From the NCBI GenBank assembly GCA_027943335.1, contig BSBK01001305.1, positions 62,001 through 126,000 on the forward strand: a stretch of 64,000 nt of DNA, given 5' to 3'. A program made the translations under genes and the position numbers. This stretch comes from Chamaecyparis obtusa (taxonomy: Eukaryota > Streptophyta > Pinopsida > Cupressales > Cupressaceae). Positions 10,505-22,008 of the stretch are shown here, piece after piece. Every line of letters begins with the position of its first letter. Position 1 is the stretch's first letter. Below the pieces are notes generated by a model. It saw only the letters and a program-made list of their open reading frames with translations, was not told where the DNA came from and did not search any database.

Positions 10505-13270
10505 CTAGGTGTGTGGATACTGCAAATAGTCCAACTTGCAATTGCCAATTCCATCTGCAAAAGATGGTGCTAATCCATCCCAAAATGGATGGTAAGAAAC
10601 TAAAGCTGGTCTACACCTGCGTGAAATCAAATCTTCTACCTCTGGATCAAAAGAAAAATGATGAGCATACCCCACCATATAATGCCGGTAGAAAGCCCCA
10701 ATCACCGTCAATGGCTCATCATTACTCAACTGGGAATCATGAGATGGCTCCAATCTCTGACTCCTCATAACTGCAGGTAGGTTAGGATCCTGAGCAACCC
10801 TTTCAGCAAACCCAACCTCGAAATCCCTGTGGGGAAGCATCGTAGTTAGAGTCTCCACAATCTTCCCTACCAACCTCCGAATAGCACAAGAGCCTCGGAT
10901 GAGAGTACCCTCAGACACTCTGTACGAATCCTCTTGCACATTTGCACTTTCAAGTAAATACTCCATGAATGACTCGGTGCAGTAGAAATTATACGTGGTA
11001 GCGTCAACTTGCTCCCCCGCAACCCACAACTGATCTCTCTGAAAATGTGGCACAACCAACTGTTCCGTGGTATCAACTATGTGAGATGATGAAATAGATT
11101 CACTTCCAGCAAAAGGAAGCAAATCAACCTTAGAGCTTAACTCCACTAGTACTCCTACCTCATTCGTACCAAGTGCTCCCATGTCCTGAACAGATGTGTC
11201 TGCCACATCATTATGTTTCTCATCACCAATCGTAGAAGCAAACTCACCACCAACCACCTCAATGTGCAATCGAACTGGGTTTGGGGCTGGTGTGGATCGT
11301 AAATGCTCCAACTCTACGGTCACCTCCTCTAACTGGATTTGTGACTCTTGAAGAGCCCGCTGAGTGCCCTTAAAAGCCTCAGTAGTCGCTGTGAGCTCCT
11401 GAGTAAGTTCACTCACCTCCTCCTCTCTATCCATCAATGCCTCATATGCTGTACTCCCCCACTCAACTAGGTGATCTCGGTTAGCTACCATCTGTAAATA
11501 ATCTTGTCTCAAAATCTTGACAGCCTCACGCAAGGAATGGATCTCTGTCAAGGAAAGGTAACCATCACTGTGCTCATCTGCCATAAGAGCACCCCAATCA
11601 TAAACAACCAATAGCTGACGAGTGGCATCAAAATGCTTGAGAGTAGAAATAATATCTCTCTCATCAACTCGCAACTGGCTAGTCACATGATGACTCTGCA
11701 CAATGGGCCTCCTATGAACAACCTCTATTGTGCTGTCCACACTATGAGAGGAAGCTGCATCCAACAAACTCCCCTCAAGATCACCGTATCTCTATGTACT
11801 TTCATCCGAGTACACATCTACAAACTGAGTACAGGCATCAGACTCGTCCTCATCTAATTCTGAGGAAGCCGCTACTGAATCCAACTCAACACCATCTCTT
11901 GCTACCTCGTCCTTTGCAACTGCCTGACAATCCAGATCCTGGGATCCATCCTCACTCAGTAACAACTCAGAGTCTTCCCCCAAGGTCTGATAAATCAAAC
12001 ATGTCCCGTTGTAGAACGAATCATCCTCATGAGTTACCGAAGAAGTAACCCCCTCTCTAAAAGTGGAAGCTCTGGCAGTAACAAACTCCTGCCACTCATA
12101 AGCTTCCCTGTCCTCATCTGTGAGTCCCTGTAACACATAATCCTGGAACCCACCCCCACCACATGACAATGCTGAGTCCACACCTAGAGTCAGATATAGA
12201 AAGCCAGAAACACTACAACACTCATCATCCTCGCTCTCAACATCGGAAATATCTGTGATGCTAGTGTCTACATCATCTATCCACAACTCCTCCACTAACT
12301 CCGTCTGCATACAAGACTCAATGTCGTCATGTGAATCAACTATACTGTGGCATGAAACTACGTTGCCCAAATCAACTGCAACACTCCCATCCTGAGTGTC
12401 ATCTCTAGAAAGCTCCATGCTCACATCCTCAACACAGGAAAAAACCACTGTCTCCTGTACTGATCCCACACTGCGACTGCTATCATAAACCTCTGAGCTG
12501 TCAGAGCTCATATGCTCCTTGCAGTCATCACCCAACATCTCACTGGGGGTGTCATCTCCAATGCAGGTCACAACATCCTCAAAAGTGTCATCAGATGTGT
12601 CTATACTATCAGCTCCCACATCTTCTGCTGAAATCTCAACTGCTGACACCTGACTCTGCACACATGACTCAACGTCACGCTGTGCACCAATAATGCTTGA
12701 GCACGAACTGTCATCAACTGACTCCGCTGTGGTACCCAAATCACCAACATCACCACTGGGAGACTCCATACATGCATTAGTCCCATCTGAGGTAGCAACT
12801 GCCTTCTGAACTAGAGCAACACTACTATAGCTGACATAAAAATCTCCAATAACCACTCCCTCCACGAAAGAGTTTGAACACTCAGTGATAACTACCGTAT
12901 CAGTTGCCTCTGTACAAACCGTAGTGACTACTCTGGGAACCTCAATCTGTTGATGCTCAGCGCTGCTGTCAACCAATGGTACTGAAACATCCACATGTTC
13001 CTGTGAAATAAATCCATCATCAAGACTGTGGATAGGTTCAGTAGGTGCCGTACCAACTATAGGCACATCTGTGTCATGGGCACCTGTTGGGGAAAACTCA
13101 AGCTTTCTTCCCTGCAATCTAGATGTCGGCCTTCTAAAGGCAGAAACCATATACCTCGCTGCCCTGTCAACTGTCACTGGATCCGACAAACTCTCTGCCA
13201 ATCTCTGTTGATGCAGCCTAAGTCTATCCATACTTTCTACTAAGGCATTTAATTCCTCTCTTTTTGCCAT
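10505..13270 (-). CDS. Long acidic protein of unknown function, one in-frame TAG
   Basis: The ATG at 13270 opens MAKREELNALVESMDRLRLH. The frame runs 492 codons to a TAG at 11794-11792 and continues in the same frame for about 428 codons to a stop at 10505, so this is one roughly 920-codon frame interrupted once. The N-terminus is a short coiled coil with many R and L residues. The middle (about residues 70-490) is very acidic and rich in D, S, V and C. After the TAG comes a coiled coil (REEEVSELTQELTATTEAF) and a more ordered C-terminus (for example HRDFEVGFAERVAQDP). I recognise no domain and see no zinc knuckle, DSG, YVDD or integrase signature. It may be a diverged gag of a Ty3-related non-autonomous element. 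Its openness over 2.7 kb suggests recent selection or youth. The TAG could be a mutation or a readthrough point. Confidence 0.75.
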
Positions 13271-13409
13271 ACTGTGTCGGCGACTTCAAGAACTAGGTCT
13301 CCTGTATTTATCCATAGCTAGGGAAAGTGGAAGTGCTGATAACTTTTTTTTAAAAAAAAAACTTCAAAATATAAATGAATCCAGACCCCCATAGGATGGT
13401 AGGAAAAAT

Positions 13410-13421
13410 GCTTTGATACCA
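13410..13421 (-). promoter_or_regulatory. Primer-binding site of RT-less element
   Basis: Minus-strand TGGTATCAAAGC, one mismatch from the initiator tRNA-Met primer site, separated from the LTR end by one base. Confidence 0.85.
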
Positions 13422-13422
13422 C

Positions 13423-14653
13423 TGTAAAGAGCCTGCTTGGCTCTTAATTGCAAATTGACTTCTAACTCCAATTTAATTGCAATTGATTGAATGTTTTCAA
13501 CAATATGAATTCTAAATGAATTTCTCCAGACTTTTAAAAATAACACTAGCAACAAATTATCTTAACATTTACTTCATTGTTTTACTACATCTATCAACAT
13601 GATAATATAGATTATCATAAAATAAATACTAATTAATAACAAATTAACCATGCACCTTGAAATACAAATGATGTGTAGTACATTCCAAACGTAGCTTGTA
13701 TGGAAGTTGACGCCAGCAAATAAACTCATTAATTACCCTGCTCATATTCTTCAACCCTTGATGCCACCTAGAAGTTCAGCCTCTACCAACTTACGCAGCC
13801 CCTACTTGCAACCATAAAATAGAAGATGTACGGCCCCTCTTAATGTTCGTACGACAGCCTGTGTTTTAAATCCGTACGGCCCTCCTTGAAATCTATACGA
13901 CAGCTTCTAAAGATGGTAACAATCACTTTCCAAAAGCAAACAGAATGCAGATCCATTACCATACATTGCACATGAAAATTCGATGAGTTCTCTTCAAAAG
14001 CTGAAGACCAAACCCGTGAAACCCTTGTTCTTCCTCAAGGAATTTCGATTTCTTTCTCAGACCACTTTCAACTTCACAAATTTGATATCATGACATAAGG
14101 TAATGAATTCCCTTTCACCAATGCATATATGAAGGCTTTTAATGAATCTTCTTCATGACACTTTTCATTAAAGAGCCTTCACCATTACAACATTAAATTA
14201 AAACATTAAAGTCCAAAGTTATTAAATTAACATAACTTAATTTAATAACTTTTATTATAAATGTGATGCAACTGAATCTCACTGACAAAATCATTCAAAC
14301 TTCTGACAATAGCACCCGAGCTCAGACTGCCTTGCCAGAAATAGTCAACTGCCCAAAATAGACTTACTAAAAATAGTAAGTCCCTAAAACTGGAGATCCC
14401 TGATAAACGATCCTGCAACACCTGATGACACTGTGCAGGCGCCTTGCTAAACCAAGCTATGCCCAAAATACCACTTACTATAAATAGTAAGTCATCCAAT
14501 CTGTCCCAAACGAAGAGCATACCTGACAACCAAAACCTCCAGAATGGAATCGAACTATTGGCACTGCTAACTGATCCCCTTTGATCACCTGATTAGCTTG
14601 CGAGGGTCACCAAACAAGGCTAATCTCAGAGATTGAAAAACGGGGACATTACT
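13423..14653 (-). repeat. 5' LTR (minus orientation) of RT-less element
   Basis: Same length and layout as the copy at 8929-10159. Its outer end reads GGGACATTACT, one base different from the TTACA of the other LTR, followed by the CATTG duplication. Confidence 0.9.
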
Positions 14654-14658
14654 CATTG

Positions 14659-14834
14659 GCAATGAGAGGCATATATTGATGGCATAGTGAAGATGGAGAG
14701 GGAGCTATGGAGTTGATGTGAAACGAAGCAAACAAAGGTGGAATTTTAGTGAAGTGAAATGTAAAAATCCTTGGGCAGGAGCGGAATCTGCCTGTTGCCC
14801 AAGATTCTATCCTTGGGAACCTCTTTGATTCAGG
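14659..14834. other. Target sequence flanking the RT-less element
   Basis: Short non-coding stretch continuing the sequence interrupted at 8924. It contains the diverged second copy (14763-14820) of the ATCCTTGGG...GATTCTATCCTTGG block seen at 8847-8903. Confidence 0.4.
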
Positions 14835-15556
14835 GAATCAAATGGAGTTTAGGCCAATCTTTTGACATGACCAACCTTGGGGTTTTGCACTACTGCCTAG
14901 GCGTCAAGGTTTGACAACAGTCTATTGTCATCTTCATCTCTTAGCCTAAGTATGCACAAGATCTGCTAGACAAATTTACAATGTAGGACTGGAAACATGC
15001 ATCTACACCTATAGAGTTTGGTCTTAAGTTGTCAGCCAAGTCTAGTTCTCTTGTTGAGAATGAATCCGTATTCAGGCAACTAGTGGGCAGTTTGGTCTAT
15101 CTCACCGCCACTAGACCTGATCTTAGCTTTGTAGTGAGTTACATATCCCGCTTCATGACAACTCCCACCTCAGATCATTGAGTTGCAACAAAGCACATTC
15201 TGCTCTATATCAACACTATATCAAGGGCACTCTAGACTTTGGTATCCTCTATGGATGAACCAACGATCCTGGACTCATTGGTTACCATGACTCAGATTGG
15301 GGAGGCTTTGTTGATGACAAAAAGTCCACTTTCGGGTATGTCTTCAGTTTGGGCATAGGTGCTATCACTTGGACCAGTAAGAAGTAGCAGGTCACATCTC
15401 TTTCCTTAACAGAAGCTGAATATTAGAGAACAATCAAAGCAGGTTGTGAGGTAGTTTGGCTTCGAAGAATGCTTTTCGACATCCATATGTCTCAGGCACA
15501 CCCTTTCCCCCTCTTTTGCGATAATCAAGGGGTGCTCAAACTTGCCAGACCTGTGT
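14835..15556 (+). pseudogene. Ty1/copia RT end and RNase H remnant
   Basis: Heavily decayed copia pol C-terminus. Recognisable pieces include GTLDFGILYG, then HDSDWGGFVDDKKSTFGY (about 15288-15341), the RNase H phrase SLTEAEY (about 15405-15425) and LFCDNQGVLKLARP (about 15513-15555). There are many in-frame stops and frameshifts. The order (RT thumb, then RNase H) and the plus strand are clear. A purine tract GAAGGGGAGG (about 15705-15714) follows at the expected place before an old 3' LTR. Confidence 0.8.
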
Positions 15557-15717
15557 AATATGTTCTTCCATTACTAACTTTGCCTCTTCAATTGTATATG
15601 TTGAGCAACCTTCCATTTAAGTCTTTTCGAGAAAGTGCCTTGTAGCCTTATTTGCTATTGTCAATGTAGTTATCAAATTCTCTAATAAGGACTGCTTGCA
15701 ACATTGAAGGGGAGGCA

Positions 15718-16077
15718 TGAGGGCATTATTTTATTTGATGAAAGTGTTTATAAACACTAATTAAATAATTATCTATTAATATGTGAATATTATTGAATTT
15801 ATAAATAAATAAATAGAATATCAACTTTCCTTTGGTTGGCAACAATGATAAACCTCATTTTCATGTGGTCAACCACCCCAATTTAAAATTGAAACATGTA
15901 TATATAAAGAGCTTCCTTGTGTTAGAGTAAATAGGTTTTCATCTATTTATGGTGCTTAAGTCCAACACATGCACATAGTATTATTATACATTTCTAGGGG
16001 AGCAAGTAGAGTTTATTATTATTTTCTTACTTGTGCATTGAGTAAATTGTGTTGGGTGGTACTACCTACCCTCACAC
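15718..16077 (+). repeat. Old copia LTR, left part (interrupted)
   Basis: Starts TGAGGGCATT just after the purine tract of the RNase H remnant and contains TATATATAAAG (about 15898-15908) as a TATA box. It is cut by the element inserted at 16078. The rest seems to resume at 23507 and may end at 23664 (CTCCAACA), where TGGCTTCAGAGT resembles a decayed primer site. Joined length would be about 520 bp, plausible for copia; the right end is uncertain. Confidence 0.4.
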
Positions 16078-17548
16078 TGTTAGCATTAAGCAAACCTATA
16101 AGCCTGCTACCGGTACTAGTGTTGTCATTGATTGACAAAGAGAGTATAGAGACTAGTCATCTCTATTAAGTCTCCAGATCCAAGGAAATCTGTATGAAGG
16201 GAAGATGGTTTGGCTGCTACATGAATACCACCGGTCATCGCTCAAACCAGTCTCATCATCAATTACCGGGTAATGTACACAGTTAAGGAAAAGAGAACAC
16301 CAGCATCAACCAAAGTCCAGGGTACAACCAGTATAGAAAAGTACAAATAAAGCAATAGCTTGCTAGTGTCAACAATACAACTAAAAACGGAGCAACCGGT
16401 AAGCCAAGAAAGAGACAGGAGCAGGTCAAAGACTCTTACCTGTTTATAGCATGAAGAACTCAACCGATATATTATAAGACTCCAGTATGAACCCAGGAAG
16501 TCATAGTCAACTGTCTATTCCAACCAATTCCTCTTGACCAGGATTTATTGCAGTAAATCCGGGCGACTTTGAGTTATCTTGGTGATCGGTTTGAGGCACA
16601 GGTGAAGGATTTAAAGCCGAAATTAGTGGCTTTTTGAGACGCGATTGAAGGATTTAAAGCCGGCATCAATTGCTTTAAATCTAAGTGTTATCTCTTATGA
16701 AGGAAAGTTCTCTGACACGCAACTACTGCTTTCTTCATTAATCAGATAAAGGAAGGGCATATATCGGATGTTTCTTCAGTAGACTGGTACTCGACTGAGC
16801 ATTGAATCCGATGTAGATCTGGAGTTAGGTCATGCTTAATGAGCACAATTAGGGCCATGACCCTAAATATTCTTCTACCTAAGGCAAATAGGACTTGCCT
16901 TCATTCTGCTGAGAAAAAGAGTGCTCTTGTAAGCTGTTGAAGCCAAGGTGAAAAATAAAAAAGAAGTGAGAAAGAAGAACTGTGCAAAGAAGCACAGAAG
17001 TAGAGAAGACACCTGCACCGACTGGTGTTATTTCTCAGTTGAGCAAAAATAGAGATCTTATCAGGTTGTGTAGCCATTTGTAAAAGGTCATTTACTCTAT
17101 TGTTTTCTAGCAAACTATAATAGTTAAATCCCAGAATTTGGGTGGACTCTAACAGGTCCCTTGTATCAAAATCCCTTAACCGAGTGACATCCTTCAAAGT
17201 GTTCAAAGTCCTCTAACCAGGCAGGTCCTAACAGACCTTATTGTAACAAATCCCTTAACCGGGTCGCATCTAACAAGTGCGCTTCTATCCTTTAACCGGG
17301 AAGGCTTCTAACAGGGTGTACTCCAGAAGAGTATAAAATTTTGTGAGGTCTCCTCACACCGTGGTTTTCACCCTAACCGGGTTTCCACGTGATAAATCTG
17401 GTGTCACTGTGTGATTGTTTACTTACTGTTATTATTTGCTTAAATCTGCTTGCTTGTTTGCTGTAAGTTTACTTCATCGGATTAAAAGGAAAAAGTTTAA
17501 AGAGGTGCTGATTCACCCCTCCCCTCTCACCACCGGTTGGGACTGTCA
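16078..17548 (+). repeat. 5' LTR of copia element 16078-23501
   Basis: 1,471 bp. It contains several CTTAACCGGG/CTAACAGG repeats (about 17165-17320) and the CCGTGG...CCACGT core (17360-17390) in the presumed R/U5 part. Confidence 0.92.
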
Positions 17549-17550
17549 AT

Positions 17551-17565
17551 TGGTATCAGAGTGCC
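17551..17565 (+). promoter_or_regulatory. Primer-binding site
   Basis: TGGTATCAGAGTGCC, two bases after the 5' LTR, matches the 3' end of initiator tRNA-Met over the first 11 bases. Confidence 0.85.
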
Positions 17566-17609
17566 AGGTCTGTCTTCTTTGCTGTTTGACCGCACAAAGA
17601 AAAAGTCAA

Positions 17610-20600
17610 GATGATGAGGAAGGACCAAAGTTTTCAAAAGAAAACTTTACTCTCTGATGTAGCAGGATGAAGCTGTACATGAAGACCAATGGCGATCAAT
17701 ACTGGAACCATGTCACGACTGGCTACACTGAACCCTCTGGCACGCTGACACCCGATCAACAGAAAATCAAAGCCGAGCACACGGCTGCTCAGGACATGAT
17801 AGCCAACACACTACTTGATCATGTGTATGCCAAGATAGAACATCTTGATTCTGCCTTCAAGATGTGGGGCAAGTTGCAAATGGTTTATGGAGGGGATCCA
17901 AATGTTCAAAGAGCCAAGGTAGAAAGCCTCAGAGGAAAGTATGATGACATGAGGATGAACGAAGGAGAAGATATCGAGCAATATAGCAACCGGATCAAAG
18001 AGGTGATCAACTCCATAAGAAGTGCTGGAGGAAAGCTCAGTGAAGAGGAAGTGGTTAGCAAAATACTAAGAACTCTCAGACCTCAGTATGCCATCAAGAT
18101 CTCTGCCATTCAAGAGCTTAGATCGGTGACCAAAGATCAAGTCACCCTAGACTCCCTAATCGGTAAGCTGGCTGCCTTCGAATTAAGTAATTTTGATAAT
18201 AGCTTATTTGTTCAGGAAGCAACATTTAAGTCTTTTGTCAACGTCTCTTCCACCAAAAAGGGAAGAGAAACCGGTAATTGCTCTACCGGAAAGATTGGCA
18301 ATCTTGTTGAGAATCTGCTCTCAGAGGAGATGGAGCAAGATGAGTTCGAAACACTCATCGCTGGGAGATTCCCCAGATGAAAAGGGAAGTACAAAGGGAA
18401 ACTCCCCTTGAAATGCTTCTCTTGCAACAAGATAAGACATATTGCTGCAAGGTGGCCTGATAATGAATCTAAAGATAAAAGAGACCGGTTCAAGAGCAAA
18501 GCAAAGAAGGAATGCTATCTTGCAGAGGAAGGAGTTACCAACAATGAGTCTGAAGACTCAGAGGATCCAGAAATTGCATTTGTTGCAATAAAGGAGGAGA
18601 ATCCTTCTATAAATGAAGTTGCACTCATATCCAGGTCTCATCAATATGATGACTGGATCATTGACAGCGGATATACTCACCACATGACCGGTGACAAGGA
18701 CAAGTTCATCAACTTGGAGCTCAATGACAGCGGATTAGTTACCTTTGGAAACAATGCCCCTTGTGCCATCAAAGGTAAATGTTGTATTGCTCTCTACAAC
18801 AATGCTATCTGCAAAGATGTGTACTGGGTTGAAGGACTCAAGTACAACTTGATGAGCGTTGCACAACTGAATAACAAAGGATTCCTGCTGGAATTTGGAC
18901 AAGGTTCCTGTATAGTAAAAAATCAATCCGGAACTTATGTTGCAACCGGTAGACAGGGCAAAGGTAACCTCTTCTACCTAGACTCAATGGAAGGAGCTTG
19001 TCTCATAGCCTCGGTCAAAGGAGAATCAAGAAAAATCTGTCTTATGACCAAAGAAGACAACTGCTGGTTATGGCACAAGAGACTCTGCCACATAAACTTT
19101 GACAGTATTGTCAAAGTGAGCAAAAAGAAAACGGTAAGAGGACTTCCTGAGATTGCCAAGCCCATCAAGGGTATCTGCAAAGATTGTCAGTTAGGAAAGT
19201 TGACCGGAACATCCTTCAACAGGAAGTCCTTCTCTGCTGAGAATGTTCTAGACTTGGTACACACTGATCTGTGTGGACCAATGAGAACAAAGAGCTACCA
19301 TGGAGATCGATACATTATGCTCTTTGTAGACGACTTCTCTAAAATGATGTGGACACTCTTTTTGAAGGAGAAATCAGCAACTTTCCACATGCTCAAAATC
19401 TACAAAGCTAGAGTGGAAAAAGAAACCGGTAAAAGTTTGAAGTGTTTGAGATCAGACGGAGGAGGTGAATATACCTCTCAAGAGTTCACTCACTATTGTG
19501 AGGAGCACGGAATAAAAAGACAGCTATTTGCGCCAAGAACTCCTCAGCAAAACGGAGTAGCAGAAAGAAGAAACAGGACGTTGATTGATTGCGCTAGAAC
19601 CTTGCTAATTCAAAAGGATCTGCCACATCACTTCTGGAGAAAAGCTGTCAGTACTGCTGTCTACACGCTCAACCGGTAAGACTTCTTACGAACTATGGTT
19701 TAAGCATACTCCCAGTGTAAGCTACTTCAAGATCTTTGGTAGTAAATGCTATATCAAAAGAGATATGTACTCTGGGAAGCTTGATCCTAAGAGTGATGAA
19801 GGAACATTTTTAGGTTACTCTACCAAAAGCAAGGCCTATCGGTGTCCGAACAAAAGAACAGGCAAGATAATTGAAAGCATCAATGTAAAAGTTGATGAAT
19901 CTTCAGAACTAGACAAGAAGACCGGTCATGATGATCATGACAGTGTTGAAGGTCTAAATGAAGGAAATGCCTTTGAATTCAACGAAGGAATGACTGAAGA
20001 TGAAGGAGAAATACACATGGACAGGCATCTAGATCAGGAGATTGTACCTGAACCCAACAGGCTAACACAAGATGGTGAACAAGTTGATGCCCTGAACCAT
20101 GATGAAGATAATGCTCAACCGGAAGAACCAGACCGGGAACAGAGACCAGTTCTTCCAAAGTATGTCACTTATCATTCCACTGACAATATTATTGGTGACA
20201 AACATGCAAATATTTTAACCAGGAAAAAGGCTAGAGAAAATATCTGCCTACTTTCCTGTATAGAGCCCAAATCCACTAGGGAAGCTCTAGAAGATGAGAA
20301 TTGGGTCAAGGCCATGGAGGAAGAAATTGAGCAAATTGAAAAGAATGATACATGGAAGCTTGTACCTAGACCAAAGGATAAAAATATCATAGGAACCAAA
20401 TGGGTCTACAGGAACAAGTTGAATGAGGATGGAAAAGTAATAAGAAATAAGGCAAGATTGGTCTGTAAAGGATATGCCCAGGAAGCTGGACTGGACTATG
20501 GAGAAACCTTTGCACCAGTAGCAAGACTGGAAGGAGTGAGAATTCTTCTCGCCTATGCTGCTCACAAAGGATTCAAAGTTTACCAAATGGATGTTAAGTC

Positions 20601-21779
20601 TGCATTCCTTAATGGAATACTGGAGGAAGAAGTCTACATTGAACAACCGGAAGGCTTCACATGTGCACATAAGGATGAAATGGTCTGCAAATTGAAGAAA
20701 GCTCTTTATGGGCTTAAGCAAGCTCCAAGGGCTTGGTATGAAAGATTGCATTCATACCTTCTGACCATAGGATTCACAAGAATCGGTGACAACAACAATA
20801 TGTATCTCAAGACCGGAAAAGATGGAAATCTTATTGCTGAGATCTTTGTGGATGATATGACAGGATGAGCAAAGCCTTTGCTAAAGAAATGAAGAAAGAA
20901 TTTGAGATGTCTATGATTGGCGCAATAAAATTCTTCATTGGACTACAGGTCCATCGGTTGAAAGAAGGAATTTTTATTTCTCAGTCCAAATATATCAAAG
21001 AAATTCTTAAGACCTTTGGACTTGATGATTCTAAACCGGTTGGAACCCCAATGATAACTAATCTCAAGTTATCAAAAGAGGATGATGCTAAAGAAGTACA
21101 TGAAACAATGTATCGGTCCATGATAGGTAAACTGCAGTATGTTGTTCACAGTAGACCAAACATTGCACATGCAGTTGGCATAGTGGCAAGATTCTCTACA
21201 AATCCCAAAGAAACACATTTAATAGCAGTAAAGAGGATCTTTAGATATCTAAGGGCAACTGAGGATTATGGCTTATGGTTTCCTCACAAGGGAGGATTCG
21301 AAATAAAAGTATACACTGATGCAGACTGGGCTGGCAACATTGATGACAGAAAGAGCACAAGTGGAGATGCATTCTTTCTAGGTGGGAGAATTGTTTCTTG
21401 GACAAGTAAGAAACAAAACTGTATATCCCAATCTACTATAGAGGCCGAATATGTTGCTGCAACAATCAATTGCACACAAGTGATCTGGATAAAACAACAG
21501 CTGGAAGGAATTAAAGAACATATACTTGAACCAATAGCTATCTACTGTGATAGCACCAGTGCAATTAACATATCCAAGAACCCTGTCATGCACTCCAAGA
21601 CAAAGCACATTGCTATCAAGTATCATTACTTGAGAGAGTTGGTACAAGACAAGGAGGTAAGAGTGGAGTATGTTCCCACCAAGGAACAAATCGCTGATAT
21701 CTTCATTAAGTCATTACCAAAAAGTACCTTCGAGTATCTCAGAGGTAAATTAGGGGTAATACCCCTTCATGATCTTTAG
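17610..21779 (+). pseudogene. Copia gag-pol polyprotein, broken
   Basis: Domains in order: UBN2-type gag (17610-18380); zinc knuckle CFSCNKIRHIAARW (about 18414-18455) whose last Cys is Trp; protease WIIDSGYTHHMTG (about 18655); GAG-pre-integrase LWHKRLCHINFDS; integrase with HTDLCGP, LRSDGGGEY and QNGVAERRNRT (about 19260-19580); RT with [20 protein letters not shown] and FVDDM (20400-20860); RNase H with YTDADWAG, EAEYVAA and ADIFIKSLP (21310-21720). Lesions: no in-frame ATG at the expected start, TGA at 17655, TGA near 18378, a stop and deletion at 19677, and a deletion just after the VDD motif (about 20860) that shifts frame. Each enzyme is recognisable but no continuous polyprotein remains. 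Confidence 0.93.
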
Positions 21780-21997
21780 TAAACCTGAAAAGGTGGTCAT
21801 CAGTTCATTATGCTTCAACAGAGGGTTACACCTCATCTTTTCTGAACTGATGAAGAAGGAATGTTGCTCATAGGGGAGCAGATTAGACAAAGGTAGCGGG
21901 AGAATTTGGCAATAATCGGAGGACTATAGCAGTTGTAGATGTACAGAGATACAAGCACAGTAAGGTGATTGCCCATCATAGTTTTGCCATCAATGCC

Positions 21998-22008
21998 AAA
22001 GGGGGAGT
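21998..22008 (+). promoter_or_regulatory. Polypurine tract
   Basis: AAAGGGGGAGT directly before the 3' LTR start. Confidence 0.8.

Larger units (their letters stand above)
8929..14653 (-). mobile_element. Complete RT-less LTR retrotransposon with a long unknown ORF
   Basis: Two LTRs of equal length (8929-10159 and 13423-14653, 1,231 bp each, nearly identical by eye) flank a 3,263-bp interior, and CATTG is duplicated at 8924-8928 and 14654-14658. Orientation is minus: TGGTATCAAAGC (rc of 13410-13421) lies one base inside the 13423 LTR as primer site, and GGGAAGGGAGGAC (rc of 10160-10172) abuts the other LTR as polypurine tract. On the minus strand the LTR begins TGTAATGTCCC. The interior encodes one long acidic reading frame and no protease, RT, RNase H or integrase motif. 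It is therefore non-autonomous (LARD-like) and must have moved with enzymes from elsewhere. Near-identity of the LTRs suggests fairly recent insertion. Confidence 0.92.

Noticed and set aside
10513..10770. Plus-strand open frames at 10513, 11633, 11728 and 13028
   Set aside because: Antisense to the long minus-strand ORF of the RT-less element.
14242..14529. Minus-strand open frames in both LTRs of the RT-less element (9838-10035 and 14242-14529)
   Set aside because: Same LTR sequence twice, at different lengths, with no start context or domain; treated as chance frames.
8929..14653. Plus orientation for the RT-less element
   Set aside because: Plus-strand LTR flanks lack a primer site and purine tract; both are present on the minus strand.
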